64,000 nucleotides of DNA from Haemonchus contortus. Lineage: Eukaryota; Nematoda; Chromadorea; Rhabditida; Trichostrongylidae. The notes under the pieces are model-generated. The model did no database searches and was not told the origin of the DNA. It saw nothing but the letters and a program-made list of their open reading frames with translations. The position numbers and the translations under genes were made by a program. Positions within the stretch are counted from its first letter, which is position 1. The number at the start of each line of letters is the position of its first letter. Shown piece by piece: positions 14,201-24,023 of the stretch. The stretch spans positions 30,603,928 through 30,667,927 of the forward strand of contig LS997562.1 of NCBI GenBank assembly GCA_000469685.2, in the 5' to 3' direction.

Positions 14201-14590
14201 GGAAAGCAATAGATGTGAGTTCTGAATCGTGGGCTTACTTTCTTGGAAGGAGTTCATTCATTTCTAGATGGCTTTGCTTTTGCCCAAGACGACGGGGTTG
14301 CGATCACGCAAATGGACCTTCTACAAGAACACTCAGCTGACTCGCTGTCTCTCCAAACACCTGGCATTCAAGAACCGAGCGAACCGGTAGATGATCTATT
14401 TTCCCTGATCCCATGAATGCATGGCTCACTTCTAACGATGTTCACAAGGCCGATTCAAATTTAGAATGACTGTGTAAAAGAAAACGAACGATCCGTCGAT
14501 GATAAGACTGTGGTAAGCTCGTTGTCGGAGAAATCACCAAAGATGAAGGCTGAAAATGCGGAACCAACAAAGAATCACAGCTCATCATGA
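2288..14590 (+). CDS. P4-type ATPase (phospholipid flippase), 5' exons outside window
   Basis: A P4 ATPase moves phospholipids to the cytosolic leaflet using ATP. Twenty-seven exons with consistent phases encode 935 residues to a TGA at 14588-14590: 2288-2338, 2396-2519, 2607-2749, 3309-3391, 3462-3536, 4492-4653, 4764-4932, 5850-5932, 5988-6107, 6161-6248, 6303-6442, 7868-8006, 8303-8386, 10343-10419, 10474-10578, 10637-10723, 10800-10877, 10937-11047, 11103-11188, 11435-11540, 11597-11678, 12774-12895, 13139-13213, 13277-13398, 14063-14115, 14268-14386, 14465-14590. Visible hallmarks in order are LRGARLKNT, the P4-specific TM4 PISL, DKTGTLT with the phosphorylated Asp (near 4510), [16 protein letters not shown] and [12 protein letters not shown] (nucleotide-binding domain), [30 protein letters not shown], six C-terminal hydrophobic segments and the tail motif GFAFAQDDG. 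The DGET and actuator exons are missing, so the gene starts upstream of the window. Some introns hold MITEs. The subfamily is not assigned; it does not look like the ATP9/tat-5 class. Small exons were placed by phase. Confidence 0.93.
2803..3223. repeat. MITE copy A, AAGGCACAGTTCACGATGG family
   Basis: It starts AAGGCACAGTACACGATGG and ends with the inverted complement CCATCGTGAACTGTGCCTT, giving about 420 bp with 19-bp terminal inverted repeats. It lies wholly inside an intron of the P4 ATPase. Open frames on its minus strand recur, degraded, in the copy at 60.6 kb and are not treated as genes. Confidence 0.7.
3604..3618. repeat. TG dinucleotide microsatellite
   Basis: A short uninterrupted (TG)n run lies in an intron of the P4 ATPase gene. 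Confidence 0.8.
7384..7446. repeat. Intronic perfect hairpin
   Basis: ACCAATTGATGACAGAG at 7384-7400 is the exact inverted complement of 7430-7446. A 29-nt loop separates the arms. It lies in the 1.4 kb intron (6443-7867) of the P4 ATPase, which holds no other recognisable feature. Confidence 0.7.
8405..8857. repeat. MITE copy D, degenerate
   Basis: The left end reads GGTCAGTTCACGATAGAATGG and the right end TGTGTCTTTA, degenerate versions of the copy A termini. The internal sequence (AAAGGCTCAAAGA, ACCCAGTAGGTAG) matches the copy at 15.1 kb closely. It sits in an intron of the P4 ATPase. The remainder of that intron (8858-10342) contains no supported feature. Confidence 0.6.
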
Positions 14591-15110
14591 AATCACCCAC
14601 TCGTTGCCTTTGATAGAGTCATTTATTGCGTTACATACTTATCTGAAAATTCATACGTTGGTTGAAGGAGAGCTTTATCAGGTTTTCGCTGTTGATGGAT
14701 CCAAAAATAAAAAAAATTTAAATGTATTTCTTGTGCTCAATATTTGTTAGGAGATTAGACGCCGTGAAAAGTATGGTTGGCTCGCCCCAAACTTTTGACT
14801 GTTCTCAAAAATTACAGAAATTTACACACTTACAGTGAAAAAGGGAGCAAATGTTCCCTAATATTCTTTACTTCATTGACTTAAGCGTGTTGAAGGGGTT
14901 GGTGGTGAGTCGAGAACATAAAGGCGCATCTGATGGCGTACGATCCTACTAACGGTTCAGGGATCGAGTCTCGGCTCCATATCCACACAAATCAACCAAA
15001 CCTTCCATTCCTACGGGATCGATTGTACGCTTCCAGGCTCGTTTAGAAAGAAGAATGCATGAGAATGGTTTATTCAATGTATCTCCTTGTGTAGGCCATA
15101 TGCGCATTTA
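14591..15110. other. Intergenic, downstream of P4 ATPase
   Basis: This is the 3' flank of the flippase gene. No gene is seen. A GGATCGAGTCTCGG motif near 14960 resembles a tRNA B box, but no cloverleaf can be folded around it. Confidence 0.6.
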
Positions 15111-15575
15111 AAGGCACAGTTCAGATAAAAATGGCTCCCCCACAGGATGAATTCGAGGCCCCTGCGTATACCACTACTACGTCGGAAATAGTTAATAAGT
15201 TATAAAGGCTCAAAGACTGGCCCGTGTGTATCCTTGGGCGATTTTCACCGGCATTATAAAGGCTGCACCGATCACAAGGGAACCCATGTAGAAAGTTCAA
15301 ACAAGTTGTTATGACCCATAACGACAGTGAAAGACAGTTCTGTAAAGTTCTGGTTAGGTAGTCAGCTCTTTGGGCAATTGCAATAACTGAAATCTCGTCC
15401 GAATACCCCTTCCATGTTATTTCCGTCATGGCAATTTCGTCCAACCTCTACTTTTCCTACTTTTGAGGAGCCATATTTTTCTCGATCTTTTTCACTACCG
15501 GTGAACTATTAACAATCTACACTTCCGCTTTTCGAATAAAAACGGGTACCTCAAAGTTATCGGGAACTGTGTCTT
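15111..15575. repeat. MITE copy C, AAGGCACAGTTCA family
   Basis: It starts AAGGCACAGTTCAGATAAAAA and ends GGGAACTGTGTCTT. It is about 465 bp and internally similar to the intronic copy at 8.4 kb. Its minus strand has an open frame of about 107 codons that belongs to the repeat. Confidence 0.65.
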
Positions 15576-16474
15576 CACACGGTATTGCGTTTCTGATTTG
15601 TAGTGGAAAACGCGGGAGCTTCTCCCAGAGAAGAGGTCGATAGAAAGCAAAAGGTTTTAGGACCCTTCTCTACCTCCGCAAAAATAAGAAGAACATTATG
15701 AACGGAAGAAAGCTCTGAGTTCGACCGTATCAGGCACAGTAAGATACTGCCCTGCGAGAACTTTAGCCGAGTGCATTTACGCTGGCATTTGTTCCATCCA
15801 TTTTGTTCCTTTTCTCGAAGGACCTTTACGAAGATGTCATTCAAGCGAGTATTTCTTAAGAGACAGGCTTGATCATTCAAGTGATCAGCAATAGAAAATA
15901 TTGTGGCACATTTGCCTTTTTTCATTGTAATTCTGTGGATTTCTGTAACTTTTTAGGGAACAACAAGAGGTTGATGCGGTCCGATCAAGTACCTTTGCTC
16001 AAATGCTGAGAAACAAAGTATTTCGTTATATGAGCAGTAACCGGATCTGTATAGGACAGGAACCTTGGCGGCCTTTCATTAATGCAGCGCAATTCTCTAC
16101 AGCAGTTGACTTATGCAGAGGAGCGATGGATTGCATTGCGCAATAGACTCGTGGGGTCAAGGGGCCTCGAATGGCCTTCATTTCTTCCGCAACACTGACT
16201 CGCTAATCTACTATGTTCGAGAGCTCTCAGTGTATCGCTACATCTGTGCTATGGATGATGTAACGAGTTGTCTCGAAATTCACAAGTATAATCGATCAAC
16301 ACGAATTAGTCATTACAATTGAAAAGAGTTTATAAAAATTGCTCGAATCCCTATGTGCAGGAGGCGAGACTTGCTTTGAAAGGTTTTGTACTGAAGAAGA
16401 CGTCCGAACTCATTCATACGTGAAGACGTTAGAATGGAACTGCAGCTGCAATACTTTGGCTCCAGCGGCTGACA
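15576..16474. other. Intergenic, no gene seen
   Basis: Open frames of 69 and 116 codons occur on opposite strands, but they lack splice partners or family resemblance. Nothing else is supported between the MITE and the 3' end of the bZIP gene. Confidence 0.5.
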
Positions 16475-18450
16475 TCACATGAACGGCTTCACACCTTCAG
16501 CAATTAACACCAGAGAGAGTTGATTGACTTCGAGTCGAAGCAGGGCGATTTGCGCACGTAACTGCACGTTTTCGTTCTCCAAGACCTGAAAAAACTTATC
16601 TACAAACTTATCTTCTACAAACATGCTGGACACTTAGATTTCTCTGATTTGCTGATGTAGTCAGATGATATAATCGACAGCCATAGTAGACTGTATTTCA
16701 GGACAAATTTTTGAAAATTGCAGATTATCGTTTATTGGGATTCCCCTAGGAAGGTAGTCGGATCACATTCATGCCCACTTTCCCAAGTCTAGGTTCCAGC
16801 AAAAACCACCAGGTTCTGATACTCCATCCATTTACCTACGGTCATATTGGCATGAGCTCCTTCTACTCCCCCTCCTATCTTCCCGCTGCCCAAGGTTTAT
16901 GCTGATGTTATCTTCATGCGGCAACACGGTGCAGAACACCTAAGGTTAGAAGCAAACCCCAGACGTTCATCACTCGAAAAAAAAATTCAAAAACATGCAC
17001 CATTTAGGTCCAGATCATTTTAATTTATTATATTAATTATAGTTACCCTTTAATTAGTGACAAATGGCGGCACTACCAGGCAGACCAGTCAGCTTTATAC
17101 ATCCAAGAGTGATTAGGCGCTACCTGACTCGTGATGGGAGAAAATCACTGATTTGTATATCAGTTAGAAAATTTTTAATCTAATGAGTTGTTCCAAACCC
17201 AGATCTACAGGACATACAGCATTACGAAAAAGGCAAGTACATATTTTTGTGAGAAGAAAAACTTGTGACTAAGCACTACTCTACGAGTTTGGAATGCAGT
17301 CCAGCTATGTTTCACACCATGCACTAATAATTTTTGCTCTGATTTCCTTAAGATGCTCTGGGGAAATTTGAATCACATTGGACTCAAATATTACATTTAT
17401 AGAATAAGACAGACAAATACCTCAACTTGCTGCCGATTGGCGGCTTCTCTTTGCCTCCGAACTTCTCGGGAACGTCGAGCGGAATCGTTGTTCTTCCGCC
17501 TTCTTTCGAGATAATCAGCCTTAACAAAATCCATAAGACTCGAAACTAATACGATCTGATAGGCAGAAAAATCAATAACAAGTCGCAAATAATCAGGGAC
17601 TGAAGGCCTTATCTAAATGAAATTAAGAGCTTTGTGCTGAGAAGAACAGTCATCTTAGCCGCCGCCTGATTACAACCCCTGATAGTGACAAGAAATGCGT
17701 AGTTAGTTCAAGTGAGAAGAGACTGTTTCAGAAAACGAGCGTGGTTAGCCTGGGTGAGGGTCCCATTCGAGATTTGCTTCATTCCCGTGGTAATGGCCAC
17801 TATGCCACCATCTCAGTGAGGCACATGGCTGTCGCTAAATGTTTCTATTACTTATAGAGAGCAAACGATAATGAAATAGCAAAAAATCAATTGAAGATAA
17901 TTCAGTGTAAATGTGTACGTTGGGGTAAACGAGATAGGGCGCAAAATTCCTATAGCATTCAGGTGAAGTTCCCTTGAATTTCCGTTTTTTGAAATCTCGG
18001 GCACTCTGATTGAAAGTAGAGAGATGGGCAAAGATGAGAAAAAAGTGAAGACGATGCCTCTCACGAACCTCCTTCTCACTAACTCTCCGTTCCGACCGTT
18101 TTGACGGAGAGTTTTCTTCTGTAGTAGAGCACGGCGTCGAAGAAGAACGTCTGAAACAGCAACTATGTTGCACGTTTGCATTCGGCTGCAAAAGAAATCT
18201 GAACCAACCTCCACGGCTGCGGCACTTCGGTTTGAAGCATCGCCAACAACCGTTGCTGCATCGACAGTGGATCCCCGCCGATCATTCGGAAAGCAGATCT
18301 GAGCTTGCTTGTATCTGGCTCGGTAGAAGAGGAACGAACAACCGAAAGGGCTGGTTCCGTCGAATGAGGTGAGGCATCCGACAGCTCTTCATCTCTGTCC
18401 ACTGATTCATCACAGGACATAGATGGAACAGGAGAAGTGCAATCACTCAT
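16475..18450 (-). CDS. bZIP transcription factor (PAR/CES-2/ATF-2-like)
   Basis: Four exons read on the minus strand (18450-18209, 18150-18069, 17555-17421, 16585-16475) give 189 residues. The first half is Ser/Glu/Asp-rich and low in complexity. Exon 3 carries the basic region: YLERRRKNND then SARRSREVRRQRE, with the conserved N-x7-R DNA-contact pattern. Exon 4 gives the zipper, starting VLENENVQLRAQI with regularly spaced leucines, and ends at the TGA at 16475-16477. The family acts as nuclear dimers on palindromic DNA sites. KNN followed by SARRSR is typical of the PAR-like group that includes C. elegans CES-2 and ATF-2; I cannot say which one this is. An acceptor (GCGCCTTTCAG) abuts the chosen ATG, which fits SL trans-splicing. 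The join between exons 2 and 3 is supported by phase only; the first intron is 58 nt. Confidence 0.8.
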
Positions 18451-20059
18451 CTGAAAGGCGCTTCATGATGGGCGGAAGATGGCTGCAGAAGAGACTGTTC
18501 CAAACAAGGAAAAGAAACATTGGAGAGAGCGCCCAATGGTCGAACGAGGTTATGAGCATTCAATTTCTATTCACAGTTACGCAAAGTGCACACAAAACTT
18601 TTAACATCATGCGGAGGAGTAAAAGCCCTAAAAGCTCCAGCTCACTTCCATAGTCAACCATTTGGAAACCAGTTGGTTTTCTATGAGTGGGTTGAACTCA
18701 CAGAGAGCAATGCTTAGCTCAGGGCCAACTGATGATGAGAGTGTTCTGCTGGAGCCAGAACACAGCGATTACCCAGCGAGTGCCATGCGGCAACAATTGG
18801 GGTACGTTCTCGGACCACCCCGGCCATCAACGCGGGGGTCACCAGAGGTCAAGTTTGAACGGGCCATGTGGTGAGCATAGGAATGAGGGGCGGTACGAGC
18901 TTGCGCAATATCCGCACGGTTAATCACAGTGGTGTTTGTCGAGCGGGTCAGTTGCATACACTCAAGAGTAGCCGATGTGATTTGAAAATGTTTTATGGCC
19001 GAGTGCTAACGACCTCAAGGGTCACGCAAAGGTGGAGCCAATGTAGGTTTTTTCTAGAGGAAGTCGGGATTTACCTGGCATTTGAAATGTTAGCACAGTC
19101 CTCAATAAAACTTCTCGATGTGCTATGAAAGGATTTGATGTCCGGAATTGCAAAGTACTTACTGGGAGATCCTTTTGTTGTCAAAGCTAATCACTTCTAT
19201 AGAGCAGATAAACCGCAGTAGCATGCCATCATACTTACTAGTTATGTGACTGAAGGATCAAGTCCAAACGTAATTTCAATTCCTTTGAGGTTGATCAGGT
19301 TATGCTATTCTCTATTCTCATTCTTTACCATTTCATATCGAATCTCAACTAATCGCATTCAGCTTCAGATCAGATCCACATCCGACCCTAATCGATCATC
19401 TGGCCTATGTACGTACCTATGGTCTGCATATGATAAATAGAGAGCTTAGGAAGTTGTAGAAGATTCAACAGCTCAATCACGGAGCGAAGCTAACGCGCTA
19501 GGAGTGCAGAGATTCGTAGTGGGAGATAAAAAATGAGCATATGCATCCTTCTTCGTTGCTCAATAGCACTACGTAGCCGAGATTTTGTGGATTTTGGCGG
19601 CTCCTCTTTGATGTCGTAACGGTGTCTGTTTCAAAGACCTGTTACGCTCTCGCAAACCGTCTTAAGCTCCTCACAGAGATTAGGTAAATATCGTTCTGGA
19701 CCCAAATGACATCACAAAACCCCCATTACTTCTTTTTGTACGATAGGCTAGCTTTATACAAAAGATGCACAGAAATACCTCCCCCAGTGTTATTCAAGTC
19801 AATCGAGGATAGAACATTCTCTTCACAAATAGCATCCAGCTTGCTTTCTTACTTCAACTCCCAACTTGTTCTCTAACACAGGACAAGATATTTCGAGTAC
19901 CTTAAGCTACTTGCAAGGGTCGTCAGTAAATTCCTATTCTTCGATATTTAACTGACTGCTAACAACACACGGAATAATTAATGCAGTTTTGTGTGATTAC
20001 TAGCCAGCTTTCATCCATTCAAATAGAAGTGACTGTTAGAACTGATTATCTATGTGATC
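18451..20059. other. Intergenic, 5' of bZIP gene
   Basis: Overlapping short open frames in several frames occur at 18.6-19.1 kb, with a locally GC-rich patch, but none shows a recognisable domain or splice structure. Promoter sequence for the bZIP gene is expected here; no specific element is identified. Confidence 0.5.
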
Positions 20060-20189
20060 GCGTTTATTTGTTAGAAGGTTCTGCGGTTTGATCACTCTTC
20101 CCGCGCGTAAACATCTGTGTGCGCTCGCTCACAGATGTTTACGCGCGGGAAGAGCGGTCAAACCGCAGAACCTTCCAACAAGTAAACGC
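20060..20189. repeat. Long hairpin / foldback sequence
   Basis: The arms GCGTTTATTTGTTAGAAGGTTC... and its inverted complement meet around a loop near 20120-20130. The inner ~45 bp of each arm is almost perfect and the outer ends carry a few mismatches. No target duplication is evident. Confidence 0.75.
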
Positions 20190-20315
20190 TACAGCTTAGT
20201 CCCGTACACTGTTCAACGTTCCAGTTGTCTCATTTTGAGTTGTCCCCTGATGAGCCTCAGGAGGAGGCGAAAATGGTGGTTCGTCTGGTGAGGAGGCAAG
20301 ACGAGCTACCCTTGT

Positions 20316-20400
20316 TTTATTTTCGTTATTGTCACTTTGTTACTTATTTCATGTTGCTTATCGAGCTCCTCTGATCCTAATTTGTTACACTTTACTTATT
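20316..20400. repeat. 85-bp direct repeat, left copy
   Basis: It matches 23939-24023 in direct orientation at high similarity; shared blocks include TTATCGAGCTCC and AATTTGTTACACT. The two copies bracket the Penelope-like element. Confidence 0.65.
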
Positions 20401-20407
20401 GGCTCTT

Positions 20408-20525
20408 GACTGGTAATCGTTGGACTGCGATGGTGACCCGTGTTCAACTAGGTCTTGTGAAACCCTTGTTCAACTGGTTCCTCGTTGAACACGGCTTTCC
20501 CTCGCAGTCCAACGAGGTACCAGTC
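20408..20525. repeat. Imperfect foldback sequence
   Basis: The arm beginning GACTGGTA with GTTGGACTGCGA inside pairs with TCGCAGTCCAAC and TACCAGTC at the other end. GTGTTCAAC is paired with GTTGAACAC further in. The stem has several mismatches and indels. Confidence 0.7.
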
Positions 20526-20921
20526 CTTCTGACGAATCACATTGTTCTTCTTACCTTCCCAGGGGCAACCTCCTCAGGAACCGGTGGAGCTTTTCGAGAC
20601 CGCTGGTCCAACACGGCATCGCTTTTCCTTTGTTCATTCAGATAGAATAAACAAATTAACTAATATATGCATATATTTCACATAGAGACCTATACATTCG
20701 CTATATGTACCAGAAGCATAATTTTAGCGATCCAGTTAATATTAAAATAGAGCATACACATCTACTTCCCTGCAGCAATCTTTGGATAGTAAATTACTAA
20801 TGGGAACTTGCTCCCCCATCCAGCAATAAGCAAAATGTTTACTGTTCGTACCCAAATGCAGCGCACACCTTTGTAGTTCCTGGAAGCCCTACGCGTTTCT
20901 GCTTTTTCTAATTCTTTTTAT

Positions 20922-21495
20922 CTTCGTCGTAGGTTGTATTATTAGCCTTCGAGATTTTTAAGAACACTTTATCCACACGGCTTACGTTTCGGCGAAATCG
21001 CCTTCGCCGGAGCCTGCAAGTCGAAACTATACTTGTGATTCGTGGGTTACCATTTCAAACTACAAGAAGGAGATTCTAAAGGGAAGTAAAACAGAAGCGA
21101 TGAGCTGACCTGAAACCGGCTAGAGCTGTTTGTCTGCACCCTGAGCCCGAAGTTCCTCACGGCTTTTTTATATGTACTGGGACTCAGAGTTCAGGTCAGG
21201 GTTTGCTCCAGGGGACCCCCCATGATGTAAACTACTAATTAAGGTCATACGAGGTCAGGTCTCTGCCGATGGTCGCGCATCGCCCCTGGTATTGATTAAT
21301 CAGCGAGTCTGGATATTTTCACCCGTTACCCCTGCCCCGGCGCCCCCGCGGGGGTATCGACTGTGTAGATCAAAGCCACACAAGTCCGCGAATGGCGCGA
21401 GCCCCCTGGTAATCGCCACGCATTCGTCCTTCCTGTTTATTTTCGGGTTCTTTGCTGCGATCCACAGTGCCTCCAGAGTCTTGCGGGCTGAGATG
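20922..21495 (-). repeat. Left pseudo-LTR of the Penelope-like element
   Basis: This is the inverted copy of 23005-23578, starting CTTCGTCGTAGGTTG and ending at the AGATG near 21495. It contains, antisense, the C-terminal codons of the endonuclease reading frame. Confidence 0.85.
20979..21014 (-). ncRNA. Hammerhead-like ribozyme motif, left copy (degenerate)
   Basis: On the minus strand this reads GGCT-CCGGCGA-A-hairpin GGCGA/TCGCC-GAAA-CGTA-AGCC. GGCT and AGCC pair as stem I. Relative to the core CUGANGA, two positions differ (U to C and A to G), so activity is unlikely. Minimal hammerheads in Penelope-like pseudo-LTRs are known; assignment here rests on the spacing and the GAAA core. Confidence 0.4.
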
Positions 21496-21503
21496 ACGGC
21501 TGA

Positions 21504-23200
21504 ATGACGCGGTTGCACCTACAAGATCAATCCACGTACAGTCCTTCGGCCCCAGAGGAATTCACGAGGCAGTATCGGCATCTGAACAAAGTGTGGACAG
21601 AGACGGCGAAGTTGGCAAATTTGCCAAAAACTGTGATCAGCAGACTTAAATGTGACCTATCCATATATCCCGTACTATATTTGCTTGTAAAAACTCATAA
21701 ACTTCCCCTTGATGGCGTACACCTAGAGGACCCTAGCCAGTTTAAAGTAAGGCCCATTATAAGTTGTGTTGGTGGCCCCACGGATAGGATTGCTTGGTTT
21801 CTCAACCTAATCCTAATACAACTGTTGCGGTTCGTCCCAGCACACTTACCAAACACTAATGGGTTCCTTACAAAACTACGCGAAGCCAGGCTAGAAGAAG
21901 GAAATGTAATGGTGTCGTTTGACGTGACTCCATTATACACAAACGTGCCAAGGGAGAGTGCATTGCAAGCAGTCCTGGAAATCCCGTCTGAGCACCATGC
22001 TAGTCTGAATTTGTATGGCTTCATTATCAAGCACATTATGTTGCTGCTCGACGAAAGCCTAAAGTGCAACGTCTTTAGGTGGTCGGGTGAATACTCTAAG
22101 CAAGTGAGAGGACTAGCTATGGGGCAGAGGTTAGCACCAGCACTGGCTATAGCGTTTATGTCGAAAGTTGAAAGGCCCGTCTTGGGTTCCACTCAGACTG
22201 AGATGGACACCTGTTTCGAACTACTTAATAGGCAGTCTGAACATATAAAGTTCACTAGGGAAAAACCGGCAGAGAGTTGGCTCGCCTTCTTCAATGTTCA
22301 GATAAAATTCTCGCATGGTATCCAAAAAACAAAGTGGCATCGAAGCCTAGCAGTAAGAACATCTTTGTTCATGGCAGTTCAGTGCATCCATTGAAAATGA
22401 AAACTGCCATTGTCAAGAATATGTTTAAAACGGCCTCTGCAGTTTCGTCTGAAGGCGTTCTTAGAAAGGAGTCCATGGAAATGGCTCACCGGCTTGCGCA
22501 GGAGAATGGATATGGTTGCAACGGGCAGCCTGTGTGGTGTAGAAGACGTGCTAGGGTGGAACATGCGCAAGAGGAAGGACCAACGAAGGTACCTTTCTGT
22601 GTACCTTTCGTTTCAGATTATATGAGCGCTGCCATTCGCGCCTGTCTCCGAAAAGCTGATCTCCAGGATAGTGTGCGAGTGGTCGAAATACCTCCCCTGA
22701 ACCTCAAAAAACAGTTGGTTCGAAATCGTCTTTATGATCGGAGATGCCAAACGCCCTCGTGTGTGATTTGCCCTTCCGGAAGGGAAGGTGACTGTATGAT
22801 CTCAGGAGTCGTATATTTCATCACATGCCAACTGTGTGGGGAGGAATATGTAGGGGAAACGGGAAGACCACTATGCATCAAGATAAACGAGCATATGGAT
22901 GGGTTAAAAAGGTCAAGAAAGTCCACTCCTCTGGGTGATCACAAGATGCAGCACCATGCCAATGAAGGTGTGAAGGTCTCTGTTATGATGTCTCGTGAAG
23001 ATGACATCTCAGCCCGCAAAACTCTGGAGGCACTGTGGATCGCAGCAAAGAACCCGAAAATAAACAGGAAGGACGAATGCGTGGCGATTACCAGGGGGCT
23101 CGCGCCATTCGCGGACTTGTGTGGCTTTGATCTACACAGTCGATACCCCCGCGGGGGCGCCGGGGCAGGGGTAACGGGTGAAAATATCCAGACTCGCTGA
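21504..23200 (+). pseudogene. Penelope-like RT + GIY-YIG endonuclease, frameshifted and lacking RT motif C
   Basis: Frame one (21504 to about 22345) shows LVKTHKL, RPIIS, VSFDVTPLYTNVP (RT motif A with its Asp) and RGLAMGQRLAPALA (motif B). The expected catalytic Y/F-x-DD motif C is absent: ERPVLGS is followed directly by TQTEMDTCFELLN, consistent with an in-frame loss of roughly 25 residues. Near 22340-22350 the homologous reading moves to another frame (KPSSKNIFVHG onward), which indicates a one-base loss. Frame two ends at 23200 and includes a Cys cluster (CQTPSCVIC) and the GIY-YIG core: GVVYFITC, YVGETGR, then EH. Both lesions mean this copy cannot encode an active reverse transcriptase. 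Confidence 0.85.
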
Positions 23201-23578
23201 TTGATCAATACCAGGGGCGATGCGCGACCATCGGCAGGGACCTGACCTCGTATGACCTTAATTAGTAGTTTACATCATGGGGGGTCCCCTGGAGCAAACC
23301 CTGACCTGAACTCTGAGTCCCAGTACATATAAAAACGTCGTGAGGAACTTCGGGCTCAGGGTGCAGACAAACAGCTCTAGCCGGTTTCAGGTCAGCTCAT
23401 CGCTTCTGTTTTACTTCCCTTTAGAATCTCCTTCTTGTAGTTTGAAATGGTAACCCACGAATCACAAGTATAGTTTCGAATTGCAGGCTCCGACGAAGGC
23501 GATTTCGCCGAAACGTAAGCCGTGTGGATAAAGTGTTCTTAAAAATCTCGAAGGCTAATAATACAACCTACGACGAAG
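23005..23578 (+). repeat. Right pseudo-LTR of the Penelope-like element
   Basis: This is the inverted copy of 20922-21495. It begins CATCTCAGCCCGC inside the endonuclease frame and ends CCTACGACGAAG; sequence similarity to the left flank stops there. Confidence 0.85.
23486..23521 (+). ncRNA. Hammerhead-like ribozyme motif, right copy
   Basis: It reads GGCT-CCGACGA-A-hairpin GGCGA/TCGCC-GAAA-CGTA-AGCC. Stem I would be GGCT/AGCC, stem II GGCGA/TCGCC, and stem III minimal. One core base differs from CUGANGA (U to C) and there is an extra A before stem II. It is less degraded than the left copy. Activity is doubtful, but the position inside a Penelope pseudo-LTR is where such motifs are known to occur. 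Confidence 0.45.
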
Positions 23579-23938
23579 TTCAATATGCCGAGGTTAATCG
23601 AGAGTCGGACATGGTATATTCTTTTTATCTTGTTTGCAATCGTTATCCCACACTTATAGTCATAAAGTTATTTTGAAGAGGGCCATGTCTACTAAACATA
23701 GGGCTGACGGGGTTATGCAAGTCAAAAATGGCAGCGGGATTGAAATTTTTGATTTTTGAATTTTTGGCGCCCGGCGCTAGTCGTTCCATTTGAAACATGC
23801 AGGGAGAGCCACCCCCTGGCAGCAGCCCGCCAAACCTTCGTAGAGTTCCTTCTCTGCGTATGGATTGGACCGCTCGTGCGCTCAGATCCAATGCCAAAAA
23901 ATAAATCTTTCCAAAAAGAAAACGAGTCAAGTTTTTAC

Positions 23939-24023
23939 TTTATTTCAGTTATAGTCACCTTGTTACTTTTTTCATAATGTTTATCGAGCTCCACTGATTC
24001 CAATTTGTTACACTCCACTTATT
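23939..24023. repeat. 85-bp direct repeat, right copy
   Basis: This is a direct-orientation match to 20316-20400 on the other side of the Penelope-like element and adjoining foldbacks. Confidence 0.65.

Larger units (their letters stand above)
20922..23578 (+). mobile_element. Penelope-like retroelement with inverted pseudo-LTRs (inactive)
   Basis: The element has 574-bp inverted copies at its two ends (20922-21495 and 23005-23578) that are nearly identical. Between them lies a plus-strand coding region for a Penelope-type reverse transcriptase followed by a GIY-YIG endonuclease, the diagnostic order for this class. The coding region is broken (see the pseudogene entry). The end of the coding region runs into the right pseudo-LTR, so the left pseudo-LTR carries an antisense copy of the same C-terminal codons. 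Near identity of the two copies suggests recent formation. Confidence 0.85.

Noticed and set aside
14930..14985. Possible tRNA gene (B-box-like GGATCGAGTCTC)
   Set aside because: No acceptor or anticodon stem could be folded and no convincing A box at the right distance.
18662..19128. Several overlapping 60-86 codon frames
   Set aside because: Overlap on both strands in a GC-rich patch, no domain or splice partners.
21300..21518. Minus-strand frame ending GENIQTR
   Set aside because: It is the antisense copy of the endonuclease C-terminus carried by the inverted left pseudo-LTR, not a gene.
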